This document shows, in pieces, positions 8,228-16,576 of a DNA stretch of 34,879 nt (its first letter is position 1; the number at the start of each line of letters is the position of its first letter). This stretch comes from Verrucomicrobiota bacterium. GTDB lineage: Bacteria > Verrucomicrobiota > Kiritimatiellia > UBA8416 > JABMPJ01. The notes beneath the pieces were generated by a model, which was given only the letters and a program-made list of their open reading frames with translations, had not been told where the DNA came from and ran no database searches. A program made the translations under genes and the position numbers. Location: the NCBI GenBank assembly GCA_018648805.1, contig JABGQM010000040.1, positions 6,140-41,018 on the forward strand, in the 5' to 3' direction.

Positions 8228-8994
8228 TCGCTCTCAATTCGACCAATTTCAATGTTCAGGTTCTTGCGCTCCTCGAGCCGCTGTACCTTGCCATCGCGTA
8301 TCCACAGAATCCGCGTCGACACATCCAACATTTTCATGTCATGCGTGGCTGAAATAATGGTAATGCCCCGTTCGTCACGCAGCTTGTTGAGCAGCTCGAT
8401 AATCTCTTCGCCCGTGTGTACATCCAGGTTGGCGGTCGGCTCATCAGCCAGAATAATGACCGGATCATTGGCAATCGCCCGACCGACCGCAACGCGCTGC
8501 TGCTGCCCACCGGACATTTCGAAGGGCCGATGCAGGGCGCGGTCTCCCAGCCCCACGGTCTCAAGGATGGCCATGCCCTTCTCGCGGGCCTCATTCGGGC
8601 TATTGCCGGCAAAAACCATGGGCAGCGTCACGTTCTCAAGCGCCGTCAGTACGGGCAGAATGTTGTAGCTCTGGAAGATGTAGCCGATCTTGTGACAGCG
8701 CAGCCACGCCAATTCATAGGAATCGAGCTGGGCGACGTCAATCTCATCAATGAAGACCATCCCCTCGGTGGGCGAATCAATGCCGCCAATCATATTGAAG
8801 AGGGTGGACTTGCCCGAGCCCGACGGTCCCATAATAGAAAGGTACTCGCCGCGCAACACATCCAGGCTGATCCCGTCGAGGGCTTTGGTGACATTGCCGT
8901 CCATGCCGTGATAATGACGCTTCACGTCAATGGCGCGGATGACAATATCCTCTTCACGCTCCTCGGCATCTTTCAGGTATTCAGTCTCTGACAC
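8224..8994 (-). CDS. LolD/MacB-type ABC transporter ATPase (first gene of operon)
   Basis: 256 residues. Walker A GPSGSGKST 56-64, Q-loop Q108, signature SGGQQQR 161-167, Walker B VIILADEP 179-186 and H218 are intact, so it should be catalytically active. An acidic N-terminal extension of about 18 residues (DAEEREEDI) precedes the ATPase core. The start is GTG at 8994 with GGAG seven bases upstream. It overlaps the permease by 4 nt. It is the first gene of a minus-strand operon of at least five genes running to the window edge; the promoter should lie within 8995-9200, where a strong dyad is seen at 9084-9106. The family drives lipoprotein release, macrolide or peptide efflux, or cell-wall hydrolase control; which of these applies here cannot be read from the sequence. 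Confidence 0.95.
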   Translation of the reverse strand: MSETEYLKDAEEREEDIVIRAIDVKRHYHGMDGNVTKALDGISLDVLRGEYLSIMGPSGSGKSTLFNMIGGIDSPTEGMVFIDEIDVAQLDSYELAWLRCHKIGYIFQSYNILPVLTALENVTLPMVFAGNSPNEAREKGMAILETVGLGDRALHRPFEMSGGQQQRVAVGRAIANDPVIILADEPTANLDVHTGEEIIELLNKLRDERGITIISATHDMKMLDVSTRILWIRDGKVQRLEERKNLNIEIGRIESE

Positions 8995-9459
8995 AAGTGG
9001 CTCCGGTCAAATACTCGGTGAATGTTGCGGAATAGAGAGAGTAGAGAGCCGTTCACGCCCTGACAAGAGGCATATGCAGAAGAATTGCGCCATTTTATGA
9101 CGCAATATGCGACAAACAGGCAGAATCTCTCGCGGCCTCAATATGTCTCTGTCCGTCACTGAAAGCACGACCCCTTCCTCTCCCTGAGTGGACACACGCC
9201 TATAGCTTCTGCCTGTGAAGCATCATCGGAATCCCGCCATCGAACGCCTGCACGCAGGATACGCGCTGTGCGTACCCCCAAAGGCGGTCAACAGACCTTT
9301 CACTCATGCGCCTACAGTACCACGCTCATACAAACCGCAACATAGGGCATCTTCCAAACCTTATTCAGGATATTCCAGCACGGGAGGAGCCCGTTACGGG
9401 ATAACCGGCTCTACTCCCTCACCGGCACAGCGGGTGTGCCCCACGCCTCCAGGCATCGG
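8995..9459. other. Intergenic region upstream of the ABC/OPT operon
   Basis: 465 bases without a supportable gene. It should hold the promoter of the minus-strand operon. I see one strong dyad (9084-9106) about 90 bases upstream of the first start codon, and no convincing -35/-10 pair. Between 9200 and 9459 no coding bias, tRNA or terminator was apparent. Confidence 0.5.
9084..9106. promoter_or_regulatory. Dyad symmetry, candidate operator of the ABC/OPT operon
   Basis: Arms ATTGCGCCAT and ATGACGCAAT flank a TTT loop; 9 of 10 positions are complementary. The site is about 90 bases upstream of the GTG at 8994, where a repressor or activator dimer could act. No T-run follows in either direction, which argues against an intrinsic terminator. 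No regulator gene is nearby. Confidence 0.4.
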
Positions 9460-9997
9460 CTACGCCGTTGCTGCTGTTTCGGTTGAGTAGAGTACGGTGG
9501 GACAGGCAGGCAGGCCGTTGACATTTGCCTCCGGGGTCAGCAGGATCTCCGCCCGTGTGATCTCACCATCCCGCACAGGCACATTCACGGCGCGGGTCTG
9601 CAGCGAGTCAATGTCCAGCGGATCATCATCCGGATGCCATGCGATGGGCAACATGAATGTCCTGGTGGCGCCGCCCTGTACGATCCGCAGGGAGACGTCC
9701 CAGCTGCCGGCGGGCAGTTTGCGGGCGCGCTTACGATCCTCTTCACTGCTGGGCGGCCAGCTGTCTGCCGCTGAACGGTTCGCCGGTCTTGGTCAAGTAT
9801 TCCTCGGCAGTGGTAATCCGGACGGAAGGATGGCCTTCGCGAGGCGGTATAATCAGCTCCGGGAAAACAATGCGCTTGAGCCGCTGGATATTCAATTCCG
9901 TAAGCGGTCTGCGGACGAAGATCTCTTCTTCATAGTCATCGGGATAGTCGACGTCTTCGTAATCGAAATAGTGGATATCGAACATAGTCATGTTCAT
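9460..9997 (-). pseudogene. Frame-broken small gene of unknown family
   Basis: Two consecutive minus-strand frames both show the GC-rich third positions of real coding sequence. The first runs from ATG 9997 (MNMTMFDIHYFDYEDV) to a TGA near 9743, ending SGRQLAAQQ. The second, shifted by one base, continues with SSEEDRKRARKLPAGSWDV at about 9745 and ends at TAG 9460. Joining them gives about 178 residues. The second half, with DGEITRAEILLTPEANVNG, has the look of a beta-sandwich segment such as carboxypeptidase-regulatory-like domains, but I do not recognise the family. There is no good ribosome site at 9997 and the start abuts the oppositely oriented ORF at 9990, so the N-terminus may be lost. 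A sequencing or assembly indel near 9743-9748 would give the same picture. Confidence 0.45.
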
Positions 9998-10496
9998 GAT
10001 AAACGGCGGACAGTATAGAGAGGAAGATGACGGCTCGACGCTCTTGAACCGCATGGCCAACGTTGATATTGACAAGCTGGTCGATTGGATCGAGCAGCAT
10101 GCAGATAGTTATTGCGCCCAAAAAGATATTCCTACTTCGCTCGAAGACACGATCAAGAACTGGCGAGACTATGGCGTCTTCCATCTCCCTCACGGCGGCG
10201 GCTACGACATCAGCGTGGTCAAGGACGCATTGGCCAGCGGCGATTACGAGGATCGTTTCGGGAAACATGCACAGCGCATGGGTTGCTTCGGCCTCTTCGC
10301 CGCCCGCTGCAATCACGGAACGGTGCTCATCAATTCGAACAAGTCCTGGGGCGACTGCTATGATGTCATCGCCGAAAGCGAGCGGCGAGGGTCCCGGCAT
10401 GCTTCGCGGGCAGGCAAGTTGTCAGGTAGTCGGTCGCGGAGCAGGCGTCGCGGCCGCGGTGGCAGTAAAGCAAGGCGTTGCCGTCAACGCTGTTGA
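9990..10496 (+). CDS. Unrecognised protein, possibly a gene fragment
   Basis: 168 codons from ATG 9990. The part up to about 10380 has coding-like codon choice and a plausible globular composition: acidic helices (VDIDKLVDWIEQHADSY), then HLPHGGGYDISVVKDAL and RFGKHAQRMGCFGLFAARC. After about residue 130 the translation turns into Arg/Ser/Gly-rich text typical of out-of-frame GC-rich DNA, so the natural end may have been lost through a frameshift or junction near 10380. No ribosome site precedes ATG 9990, and the start overlaps the start of the minus-strand frame at 9997. I do not recognise a family. It may be a piece of a gene truncated by rearrangement. Confidence 0.4.
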   Translation: MFMINGGQYREEDDGSTLLNRMANVDIDKLVDWIEQHADSYCAQKDIPTSLEDTIKNWRDYGVFHLPHGGGYDISVVKDALASGDYEDRFGKHAQRMGCFGLFAARCNHGTVLINSNKSWGDCYDVIAESERRGSRHASRAGKLSGSRSRSRRRGRGGSKARRCRQRC

Positions 10497-10750
10497 CGTT
10501 GCCGGGGTGCAGGATGAGCTGCGCAAACAGGATACGCTGCTGGAAATGTGATCGGCGCCGTTATCGGCAACCGATTCTGGTGTTTCGCATCGAGCCAACG
10601 GTGAACACGAGCGGCATTGACCATGCCGACGCATAGTGAAGCGGACGCACGCCCACGGAGTGCAAGACCGACTTGGCTATTTCCGGTTGTGGCGGGTCCG
10701 TCGAAGCGGTAGGTTACGGCGAATCAAATGCCAACAAAGAGGATATAGAC
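10497..10750. other. Intergenic region before the ADP-ribosylglycohydrolase gene
   Basis: About 250 bases. It begins at the edge of a 15-base palindrome, GTCAAC-gct-GTTGAC (10483-10497). The minus strand of 10366-10553 reads as a coding-like fragment containing LILHPGNVNSVDGNALLY, closed by stops at both ends. No clear promoter was found. A ribosome site (AAGAGG, about 8 bases upstream) precedes the next gene. Confidence 0.35.
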
Positions 10751-12862
10751 ATGGCGCGGATCAAGAATTACGAAGAGCAGGTATATGCGGGCGTGCTGGG
10801 CAAGGTTATCGGCGTCTATATGGGCAGGCCGTTCGAAGGTTGGGGGAAGCAGAGTATTGAAGAGAAGTGGGGGGTTGTGGATCGCTATATTCACGAAGAT
10901 CAGAACGTCCCGCTAATCGTTCCTGACGACGACATAACCGGAACGTTCACGTTCATCAGGGCACTCGAGGACTCCGGGCTATACCAAAAGACGCCCGATG
11001 CATTCTTCGGGGAGACGTGGCTGAACTACCTGATCGAACCGAAGACCGTTCTCTGGTGGGGCGGCATGGGCCATTCCACCGAGCATACCGCCTATATCCG
11101 GCTGAAGCAGGGGCTCAAGTCGCCTGCAAGCGGCTCTATCGAGCAGAACGGCAAGATCGTTGCCGAGCAGATTGGCGCACAGATCTTCATTGATGCCTTC
11201 GGGATGGTCACTCCGGGTAAACCGGAGCTGGCGGCTGAACTCGCGCGCAAGTCGGCGCGTGTTTCACATGATGGCGAGGCCGTCCATGCCGCCGTCGTAG
11301 TGGCGGGCATGGTGAGCGCCGCGTTCGTTGAGAAGAAGATGAACAAGCTGCTCGACATCGGCGTGGGCCTCATCCCCGCGGACTGTCAGATCGCGCGGAT
11401 TCATCGGGATGTTCGCGACTGGGCTAAGAAGGACAAGGACTGGCGAAAGACGTTCAACAGGATCGACAAGAAGTATGGCTACCACAAGTATGGTGGCAAC
11501 TGCCACGTCGTGCCCAACCACGCGCTCATGGTCATGGCCTGGGTCTATGCTCCCGACGATTTCCAGCAGGCACAGGCGATTGTCAATACGGCCGGCTGGG
11601 ATACCGACTGCAACGCAGCGAATGTGGGCTCTGTAATGGGCATCACAGTGGGGCTTGATAGAATCTGCGAGACGTACGACTTCAGGTCACCGTTCGCCGA
11701 CCGGGTCATCATGCCGACGGCCGAAGGCACGCGAAGCATGTCGGACTGCGTGCTCGAGGCGGGCTACATAGCTCGCGTAGGCCGCAAGATCATGGGCTAC
11801 AATCCGCTGCCGCCTGCGAAGGGCGGGGCATTGCACCATTTTGAACTGCCCGGCGCGCTGCACGGGTGGATGGCCGAGGATAAGGATTTCGAGACGCGTG
11901 GCCACGTGCGCGTGTCGAATGTGAAGGGGCACTCGCCGAAGGGCACGCGCTGCATGTCTGTGCGTTTCGACACAGGGCCCGGCAGTCCCACCAGGCTATC
12001 CACGCCCATGCTTCCTGCGGCCAACTACAAGGGCGGCTACGGCGTTATGGGTACGCCTCGCCTCTCCAGCGGACAGACGGTCACCGTGCGGGGGCTCGGC
12101 GGTGCGGGTTCGACGGGTGCCACGGCGAGACTGTTCGTCAGGCTATTCGTGCCGGGGGACGATGTCGAACTTCCGATCCTGTATTCGAGTTCGAAGAAGC
12201 TCACGCAGGGCAAGCCTTTCTCCATCCAATGGGAGATACCGTCCACTGACGGCAAGCCTGTTCTCGATCTCGGCATTGAACTCACGTCATCCGTGAAGAC
12301 TGAAGGATCGCTCCTGGTCGACTCTGTGTCAATCAAGGGCACGCCGAAGGTCGCGTGGGCGTTGGAGACGCTCACGGCGCGCAACGGGCGGGAGATCGCC
12401 GGCTGGATAATCGACATCGATATGTGCCGCGGCAAGTTCTCGGACGAGAAGGAGGATGTCGTTCATTACGGCAAGAACATGAGCCGCGGTGTGGTGGTGA
12501 CCGGGAATCGCGACTGGAAGGACTATTCCTTCCAGACCCGGCTCGGCGTACATCTGGCCGACAAGTGCGGCATCATGATTCGTTATCAGGGCCTCCAGCG
12601 CTACATAGCGCTCGAGAAGACAGCCGACACGCTGCGACTCGTGGAACGCTTCTACAAAGACACAGTCCTCGACGAGATCAAATGCCGCTTCAAAGTCGAC
12701 GCCCTGCACGAGTTGAAGCTCGAGGCCAGCGGGAAGAAGATATCGGCTTACCTGGACGGTAAGAAGGTCCTTGAATGTGAGGACCAGCATCTCGTTTCAG
12801 GCGGATGCGGATTCTTCTTCGAGAACGGCAACATCGGCATACGTGACGCGAAGGTGTTCTGA
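10751..12862 (+). CDS. ADP-ribosylglycohydrolase-family protein with C-terminal LamG/DUF1080-like domain
   Basis: 703 residues. Residues ~8-350 carry the ADP-ribosylglycohydrolase fold (PF03747): the acidic metal motif PDDDITGTF at 58-66 and the C-terminal signature GWDTDCNAANVG at 282-293 (family form GxDTDxxA), plus SHDGEAVHAA at 172-181. The di-metal ligands therefore look intact. The family hydrolyses O- or N-ADP-ribose bonds, but many CAZyme-linked members have unproven substrates. Residues ~375-530 form a beta-rich linker domain. Residues ~550-703, with CGIMIRYQGLQRYIALEK and HELKLEASGKKISAYLDGK, match the concanavalin-like DUF1080/LamG pattern. No signal peptide is visible from MARIKNYEEQ, so it is probably cytoplasmic. 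I chose ATG 10751 because GAGG lies 8 nt upstream and homology begins here; an upstream in-frame ATG at 10673 gives an unlikely extension. It is on the same strand as yejABE, but a 339-base gap intervenes. Confidence 0.88.
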   Translation: MARIKNYEEQVYAGVLGKVIGVYMGRPFEGWGKQSIEEKWGVVDRYIHEDQNVPLIVPDDDITGTFTFIRALEDSGLYQKTPDAFFGETWLNYLIEPKTVLWWGGMGHSTEHTAYIRLKQGLKSPASGSIEQNGKIVAEQIGAQIFIDAFGMVTPGKPELAAELARKSARVSHDGEAVHAAVVVAGMVSAAFVEKKMNKLLDIGVGLIPADCQIARIHRDVRDWAKKDKDWRKTFNRIDKKYGYHKYGGNCHVVPNHALMVMAWVYAPDDFQQAQAIVNTAGWDTDCNAANVGSVMGITVGLDRICETYDFRSPFADRVIMPTAEGTRSMSDCVLEAGYIARVGRKIMGYNPLPPAKGGALHHFELPGALHGWMAEDKDFETRGHVRVSNVKGHSPKGTRCMSVRFDTGPGSPTRLSTPMLPAANYKGGYGVMGTPRLSSGQTVTVRGLGGAGSTGATARLFVRLFVPGDDVELPILYSSSKKLTQGKPFSIQWEIPSTDGKPVLDLGIELTSSVKTEGSLLVDSVSIKGTPKVAWALETLTARNGREIAGWIIDIDMCRGKFSDEKEDVVHYGKNMSRGVVVTGNRDWKDYSFQTRLGVHLADKCGIMIRYQGLQRYIALEKTADTLRLVERFYKDTVLDEIKCRFKVDALHELKLEASGKKISAYLDGKKVLECEDQHLVSGGCGFFFENGNIGIRDAKVF

Positions 12863-13201
12863 GGCTGTTGCCGGCCCCGCCTTCTTGCGGGCATACGCCT
12901 CGAAACTCTCGCCGCTACGCTTGCCCTGGCTTTGCTTCCTGAGCGCATTGATCTCTGCCACAACCGTGCCGTAGCGGCGAAGGCGCCATCGGCGCAAGAG
13001 GGCGCCATGCCGCTGGCAAATCCGGATTGAGCCCATTTAGTGATAGTCGGAATTGTAGCGCCATTCTACCGTTGGGTCCCCTTGCTAATGGGCCAGTGCA
13101 GCTGTATTCTGGCTTCTGATGTTGAGGCAGGAGGGTATCTGCGCCCGGTTGTGGTGCGGCGTCCCCCATGGAAACAGTTCCTGTATAGGAAGAAGACGAC
13201 C
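12863..13201. other. Intergenic region upstream of yejA
   Basis: 339 bases. Holds a candidate sigma70-type promoter at 13082-13110. The minus strand of 12870-13010 encodes a coding-like stretch (EINALRKQSQGKRSGESFE), perhaps a remnant of an old gene, but without start or context. No terminator hairpin with a T-run was seen after the stop at 12862. Confidence 0.4.
13082..13110 (+). promoter_or_regulatory. Candidate sigma70-like promoter of yejABE
   Basis: TTGCTA at 13082-13087, a 17-base spacer and TATTCT at 13105-13110. Each hexamer matches the consensus at four of six positions and the spacing is optimal. It lies about 90 bases before the yejA start at 13202. Evidence is by pattern alone. 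Confidence 0.35.
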
Positions 13202-15094
13202 ATGATGCTGACAAGGAGTGTTTTTGCGACGGTGATTCTGCTTAGCGGACTCTGTGCCCAGCTGGCGGGTGCAGAGAAACATCCCGGTCTTTCCATTTTC
13301 GGCCCGGAATCGCTCAAGTACAAGGCCGGGGAGAACAGAGTATTCATCAATCCCGATGCCCCCATCGCCGGGACCATGCACTACGAGGGGGAATATTTCA
13401 CCAAGCTGTCGCCTTTTGGAATCACGGGACGAGGCGCCCCGGGGTTATTCAACGTGTGGGAGCCACTAGCCTCGAAATCCTGGGATGATGATGAACCCTT
13501 CGCTCTCTACGGGGTGTTGGCAAAGGATTTCGAACTGAGCGATGACAAGCTCCTGCTGACGATTCGTATGCGCGAGGAGGCTAAATTTGCTGACGGGGTG
13601 CCGGTAACGGCCGACGACGTGGTCTTCTCCTACGATCTACTCTTTGATCCGGGGGTCAATCCTGCCATGAAACTGAAGTGGCAGAAGAACGTGATTAGCG
13701 TGAAAAAGGTGGACCGGCTTACCGTGCGCATCCACTTCAAGGAGAGCCGCCGTGACACACCGCTTTCGGTACTGAGTTGGTGGAGCATCTATCCGAAGCA
13801 CATCTACGGGGCGCCCGGCAAGAACCTGGAGACGGATTTCAACGACATGCTTCCTATAGGCAGCGGCCCTTGGGAGATCGAGTCCTACATCCTGGGACAG
13901 GAAGTCACATACCTGCGGCGTGATGATTACTGGGCCAAAGATATTCGAGAGCTGAAGGGCACAGAAAACTGGAAGCGCAAGAAATATGAGATCTATTTTG
14001 ACGAGTTTTCCAAGATGGAGGCGCTCAAGAGCGGGCAACTCGACTGGTTGGCCGAGTTGCCGCCGGATATCTTCGCCCAGTTGGGCGGCAAATATTTTGA
14101 GCGTGGGTTCATAAAGAAGGGCGTCTTCCCGATCTCCCGCCCGGCCGCGATGTTCTGTTTAGCCTTCAACCTGCGCAGGCCGATCTGGCAGGACATTGAA
14201 CTGCGCAAGGTGATCATCTCGCTCTACGACTTCGACTATATCAACAAAACATTCAAATATGGCGATCACGATAGGCTTGTCAGCTACTTCAACAATCAGA
14301 AGCATTTGCGCGCGGAGTCCGGGCCGGCAACGGGTAAGGTTCTGGAACTCCTGAAAGCGTTGGCCAAAAAACACAATGACCCCGCGGAGGGGATCGTCCA
14401 CGTGCGCCCCGAAGCCTTTGCCCGCGGCCCTTACGAGATGGGGACGGATTCGCACGGCAAACGCTATCCCATTGATGAGCGGATTGTCGCGGCAGCTACG
14501 CGGCTCGACGAGCTGGGATGGGCCTATGACAAGAAGGCTGGCGTCCGGATGAAAGAGGGGGTTCCTTTGAATCTCGAGATCATCTACGACGCTCCGGAGA
14601 TGTTCTACTTCTGTGAGACGCTGTCCCGCGTCGGCATCAAAGCCACACCCACCAAGCTCTCCAAGTTGGAGGATCAGGGCCGCCGGAAGAGCTTTAACTT
14701 CGATATGATGGCCGCCTGGATCGATGGTCGCAAAGCGCCCGGTCGTGAGATGGCCAGAAACTTCCTGTCGATGGATGCGGACGTCAAGGGATCGGCCAAC
14801 ATCATAGGACTCAAGAATCCGGCGATTGACGAGCTGTTCGAAACGCTTTCCATATCGGCATCCAAGGAGACGGTCAGTATCTATGCCAAGGCGGTGGACC
14901 GCGTGCTGAGTAGTGGCTGGTACGTCGTGCCCATGACCTGGCCACGCAGTAGTTGTGCGGTCTACTGGGACTATATGAAACAGCCCGAGGTCTACTGCTC
15001 CGGGTTGTGGGTCCAGTATAACATCATGGCACACTGGTGGATTGACCAGGCACGCTACGATGAGATCAAGCGTGCTATCAAGGAAGGGGAATAG
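13202..15094 (+). CDS. yejA: YejA-type extracellular solute-binding protein (family 5)
   Basis: 630 residues. Periplasmic binding component of a YejABEF-type ABC importer, which in Enterobacteria takes up microcin C and oligopeptides. N-terminal signal peptide MMLTRSVFATVILLSGLC with cleavage expected after AGA (~residue 23); no lipobox, so soluble. Mature start KHPGLSIFGPESLKY followed by FINPDAPIAGTMHY matches the YejA opening (SxFGxLKY...NPxAPKGGT). SBP_bac_5 hallmarks include FADGVPVTADDVVFSYD and GSGPWEIESY. The length is close to E. coli YejA (604). ATG 13202 is chosen over in-frame ATG 13040 because it starts the signal peptide and has AGGAAG about 10 bases upstream. yejB begins 3 nt after its stop. 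Bound ligand is not deducible; peptides or glycopeptides are the family expectation. Confidence 0.95.
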   Translation: MMLTRSVFATVILLSGLCAQLAGAEKHPGLSIFGPESLKYKAGENRVFINPDAPIAGTMHYEGEYFTKLSPFGITGRGAPGLFNVWEPLASKSWDDDEPFALYGVLAKDFELSDDKLLLTIRMREEAKFADGVPVTADDVVFSYDLLFDPGVNPAMKLKWQKNVISVKKVDRLTVRIHFKESRRDTPLSVLSWWSIYPKHIYGAPGKNLETDFNDMLPIGSGPWEIESYILGQEVTYLRRDDYWAKDIRELKGTENWKRKKYEIYFDEFSKMEALKSGQLDWLAELPPDIFAQLGGKYFERGFIKKGVFPISRPAAMFCLAFNLRRPIWQDIELRKVIISLYDFDYINKTFKYGDHDRLVSYFNNQKHLRAESGPATGKVLELLKALAKKHNDPAEGIVHVRPEAFARGPYEMGTDSHGKRYPIDERIVAAATRLDELGWAYDKKAGVRMKEGVPLNLEIIYDAPEMFYFCETLSRVGIKATPTKLSKLEDQGRRKSFNFDMMAAWIDGRKAPGREMARNFLSMDADVKGSANIIGLKNPAIDELFETLSISASKETVSIYAKAVDRVLSSGWYVVPMTWPRSSCAVYWDYMKQPEVYCSGLWVQYNIMAHWWIDQARYDEIKRAIKEGE

Positions 15095-15097
15095 TCC

Positions 15098-16576
15098 ATG
15101 TGGAGCTATATTGTTAAACGTCTCCTTCTGATGGTCCCGACAGGGATCGGGATTATCACGGTATTTTTTGTCATCTCTGAGATGGTCCCCGGCGGGCCGC
15201 TGGACCAGGTGGAGAGCATGATCATCGAGCAGGCCAATATAGGACAGGGCGGCGATGGCGCCGATGCCAGTGGTCAGGGCGCGCAACGCATCAAGATCGA
15301 CCCCCAGATGCGCATGCAGATCAAGCGCAAGCTAGGGTTGAATTACAACATGTTCGAGCGCTACATGCGCTCGCTGGTCTGGTGTGGCCGGGACTCGCTG
15401 ATCTCATCCGTCGAACTCGACGTCGGCAAGGCTCAGAAGATCACCTTCCGCAACGAGCGCTACCAGGTCTACCGGGACGCCGACGGGTTCCATCTCTTCA
15501 AGAACGCTGCCACGGTGAACGGGGAGAGCGCCGCTATACGCTTTGACCGGACAGACAGGCACTTTGCGAGTGTGCTGGACGACACCATCCGCTTCGACCC
15601 GATCACGGGGGCGCAGCTTGATGGCCCATCGAGCCTGGAGGCCGTGGAGACAGAGCTGCTGGCACGCAACTTTCGCGAAGCGGACTACGGAAGCGATGGG
15701 AGCCGGATCACCGTCACAGAGACGCGTGATGAGCTCTACCTGAAGGCGTCGCCCTGGCGGACGCTGACCGACTGGGACAACTGGCACGGCATGTTCCTGT
15801 TGAAGTTCCCGATTTCGATCACGCAAAACAAGAAGTGTATCGAACTCATTCGCGATCGGCTGCCCATCTCGATGCGACTGGGAATCATCTCCTTCTTTCT
15901 CACCTACAGCCTCTGCCTGGTGATGGGTATTTCGAAGGCCTCCAAGAACGGCAGTACCTACGACTCGGTTACCAGCGTTATGGTCCTGATCGGCTACGGC
16001 ACCCCCGGATTCGTCCTGGCGGTATTCCTGATCAGGATGTTCGGTCCGGGCAGCGATGCCATTGCGCACCTGATTCCCCTGCGCGGTATTCAGTCGCCTC
16101 CTGAGATCTACAACCAGCTCAGTTGGCTCGGAAAGCTGTGGGATAACATTCATCACTTGATCGGCCCGATTACCTGCCTGACCATCGGCAGCTTTGCTGG
16201 CTTGACCATGCTGACAAAGAACAGCGTCTTGGAGGAGTTTCATCAACTCTACGCGGTCGCGGCTCGCGCTCGCGGCCTGTCCAAACGACGCGTGCTGTAC
16301 AAACATGTGTTGCGTAACTCCCTGATCCCTCTTGTCACGGGCTTCCCTGCGCGCTTCGTCATGATGTTCTTTGCGGGATCGCTGCTGATCGAGAAGATCT
16401 TCTCACTGGACGGACTCGGACTGCTGAGCTACACGGCCCTGATCGAGCGCGACTACCCCCTCATTATGAGCAACATGTTTATCTTCACGTACATAGGGCT
16501 GATCTGCAAACTATTGAGCGATATTGGCTATGTCATTGTGGATCCACGCATCACGTTTGAGGGTAGCAAGTCATGA
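15098..16576 (+). CDS. yejB: YejB-type ABC importer permease with large extracytoplasmic insertion
   Basis: 492 residues, against about 364 in E. coli YejB. Helix 1 at ~8-28 is followed by MVPGGPLDQ, a YejB hallmark. The core permease (BPD_transp_1) occupies ~250-480, with helices at ~260-278, 295-313, 355-374, 415-433 and 458-480. The EAA loop AARARGLSKRRVLYKHVLR is at ~388-406. Residues ~97-230 form an extra domain between helices 1 and 2 that is not in the enterobacterial protein; on topology it faces the periplasm. It reads as beta-strands with many charged residues (KITFRNERYQVYRDADGF; RITVTETRDELYLKASPW). Ribosome site AGGAAGGGG precedes the ATG. The stop overlaps the yejE start (ATGA). 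Together with YejE it forms the transmembrane channel. Confidence 0.95.
   Translation: MWSYIVKRLLLMVPTGIGIITVFFVISEMVPGGPLDQVESMIIEQANIGQGGDGADASGQGAQRIKIDPQMRMQIKRKLGLNYNMFERYMRSLVWCGRDSLISSVELDVGKAQKITFRNERYQVYRDADGFHLFKNAATVNGESAAIRFDRTDRHFASVLDDTIRFDPITGAQLDGPSSLEAVETELLARNFREADYGSDGSRITVTETRDELYLKASPWRTLTDWDNWHGMFLLKFPISITQNKKCIELIRDRLPISMRLGIISFFLTYSLCLVMGISKASKNGSTYDSVTSVMVLIGYGTPGFVLAVFLIRMFGPGSDAIAHLIPLRGIQSPPEIYNQLSWLGKLWDNIHHLIGPITCLTIGSFAGLTMLTKNSVLEEFHQLYAVAARARGLSKRRVLYKHVLRNSLIPLVTGFPARFVMMFFAGSLLIEKIFSLDGLGLLSYTALIERDYPLIMSNMFIFTYIGLICKLLSDIGYVIVDPRITFEGSKS

Noticed and set aside
10483..10497. GTCAAC-gct-GTTGAC palindrome as an operator
   Set aside because: Too short to be convincing in GC-rich DNA and more than 250 bases from the nearest gene start.
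10366..10553. Minus-strand fragment with LILHPGNVNSVDGNALLY as a gene
   Set aside because: Coding-like text but only ~60 codons closed by stops on both sides, no start codon or ribosome site and no family recognised; possibly a remnant or dispersed repeat.
10751..12862. ADP-ribosylglycohydrolase as an antitoxin of a DarT/ART toxin pair
   Set aside because: No ADP-ribosyltransferase or toxin-like gene is adjacent; the C-terminal LamG-like domain and neighbouring importer point to sugar metabolism.
12797..13036. Minus-strand 79-codon frame with EINALRKQSQGKRSGESFE
   Set aside because: Part looks coding, but it overlaps the 3' end of the ADP-ribosylglycohydrolase gene, has no ribosome site and no recognisable family.
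13040..13201. Longer N-terminus for YejA from ATG 13040
   Set aside because: It would bury the signal peptide at residue 55, and the ribosome site lies before ATG 13202.
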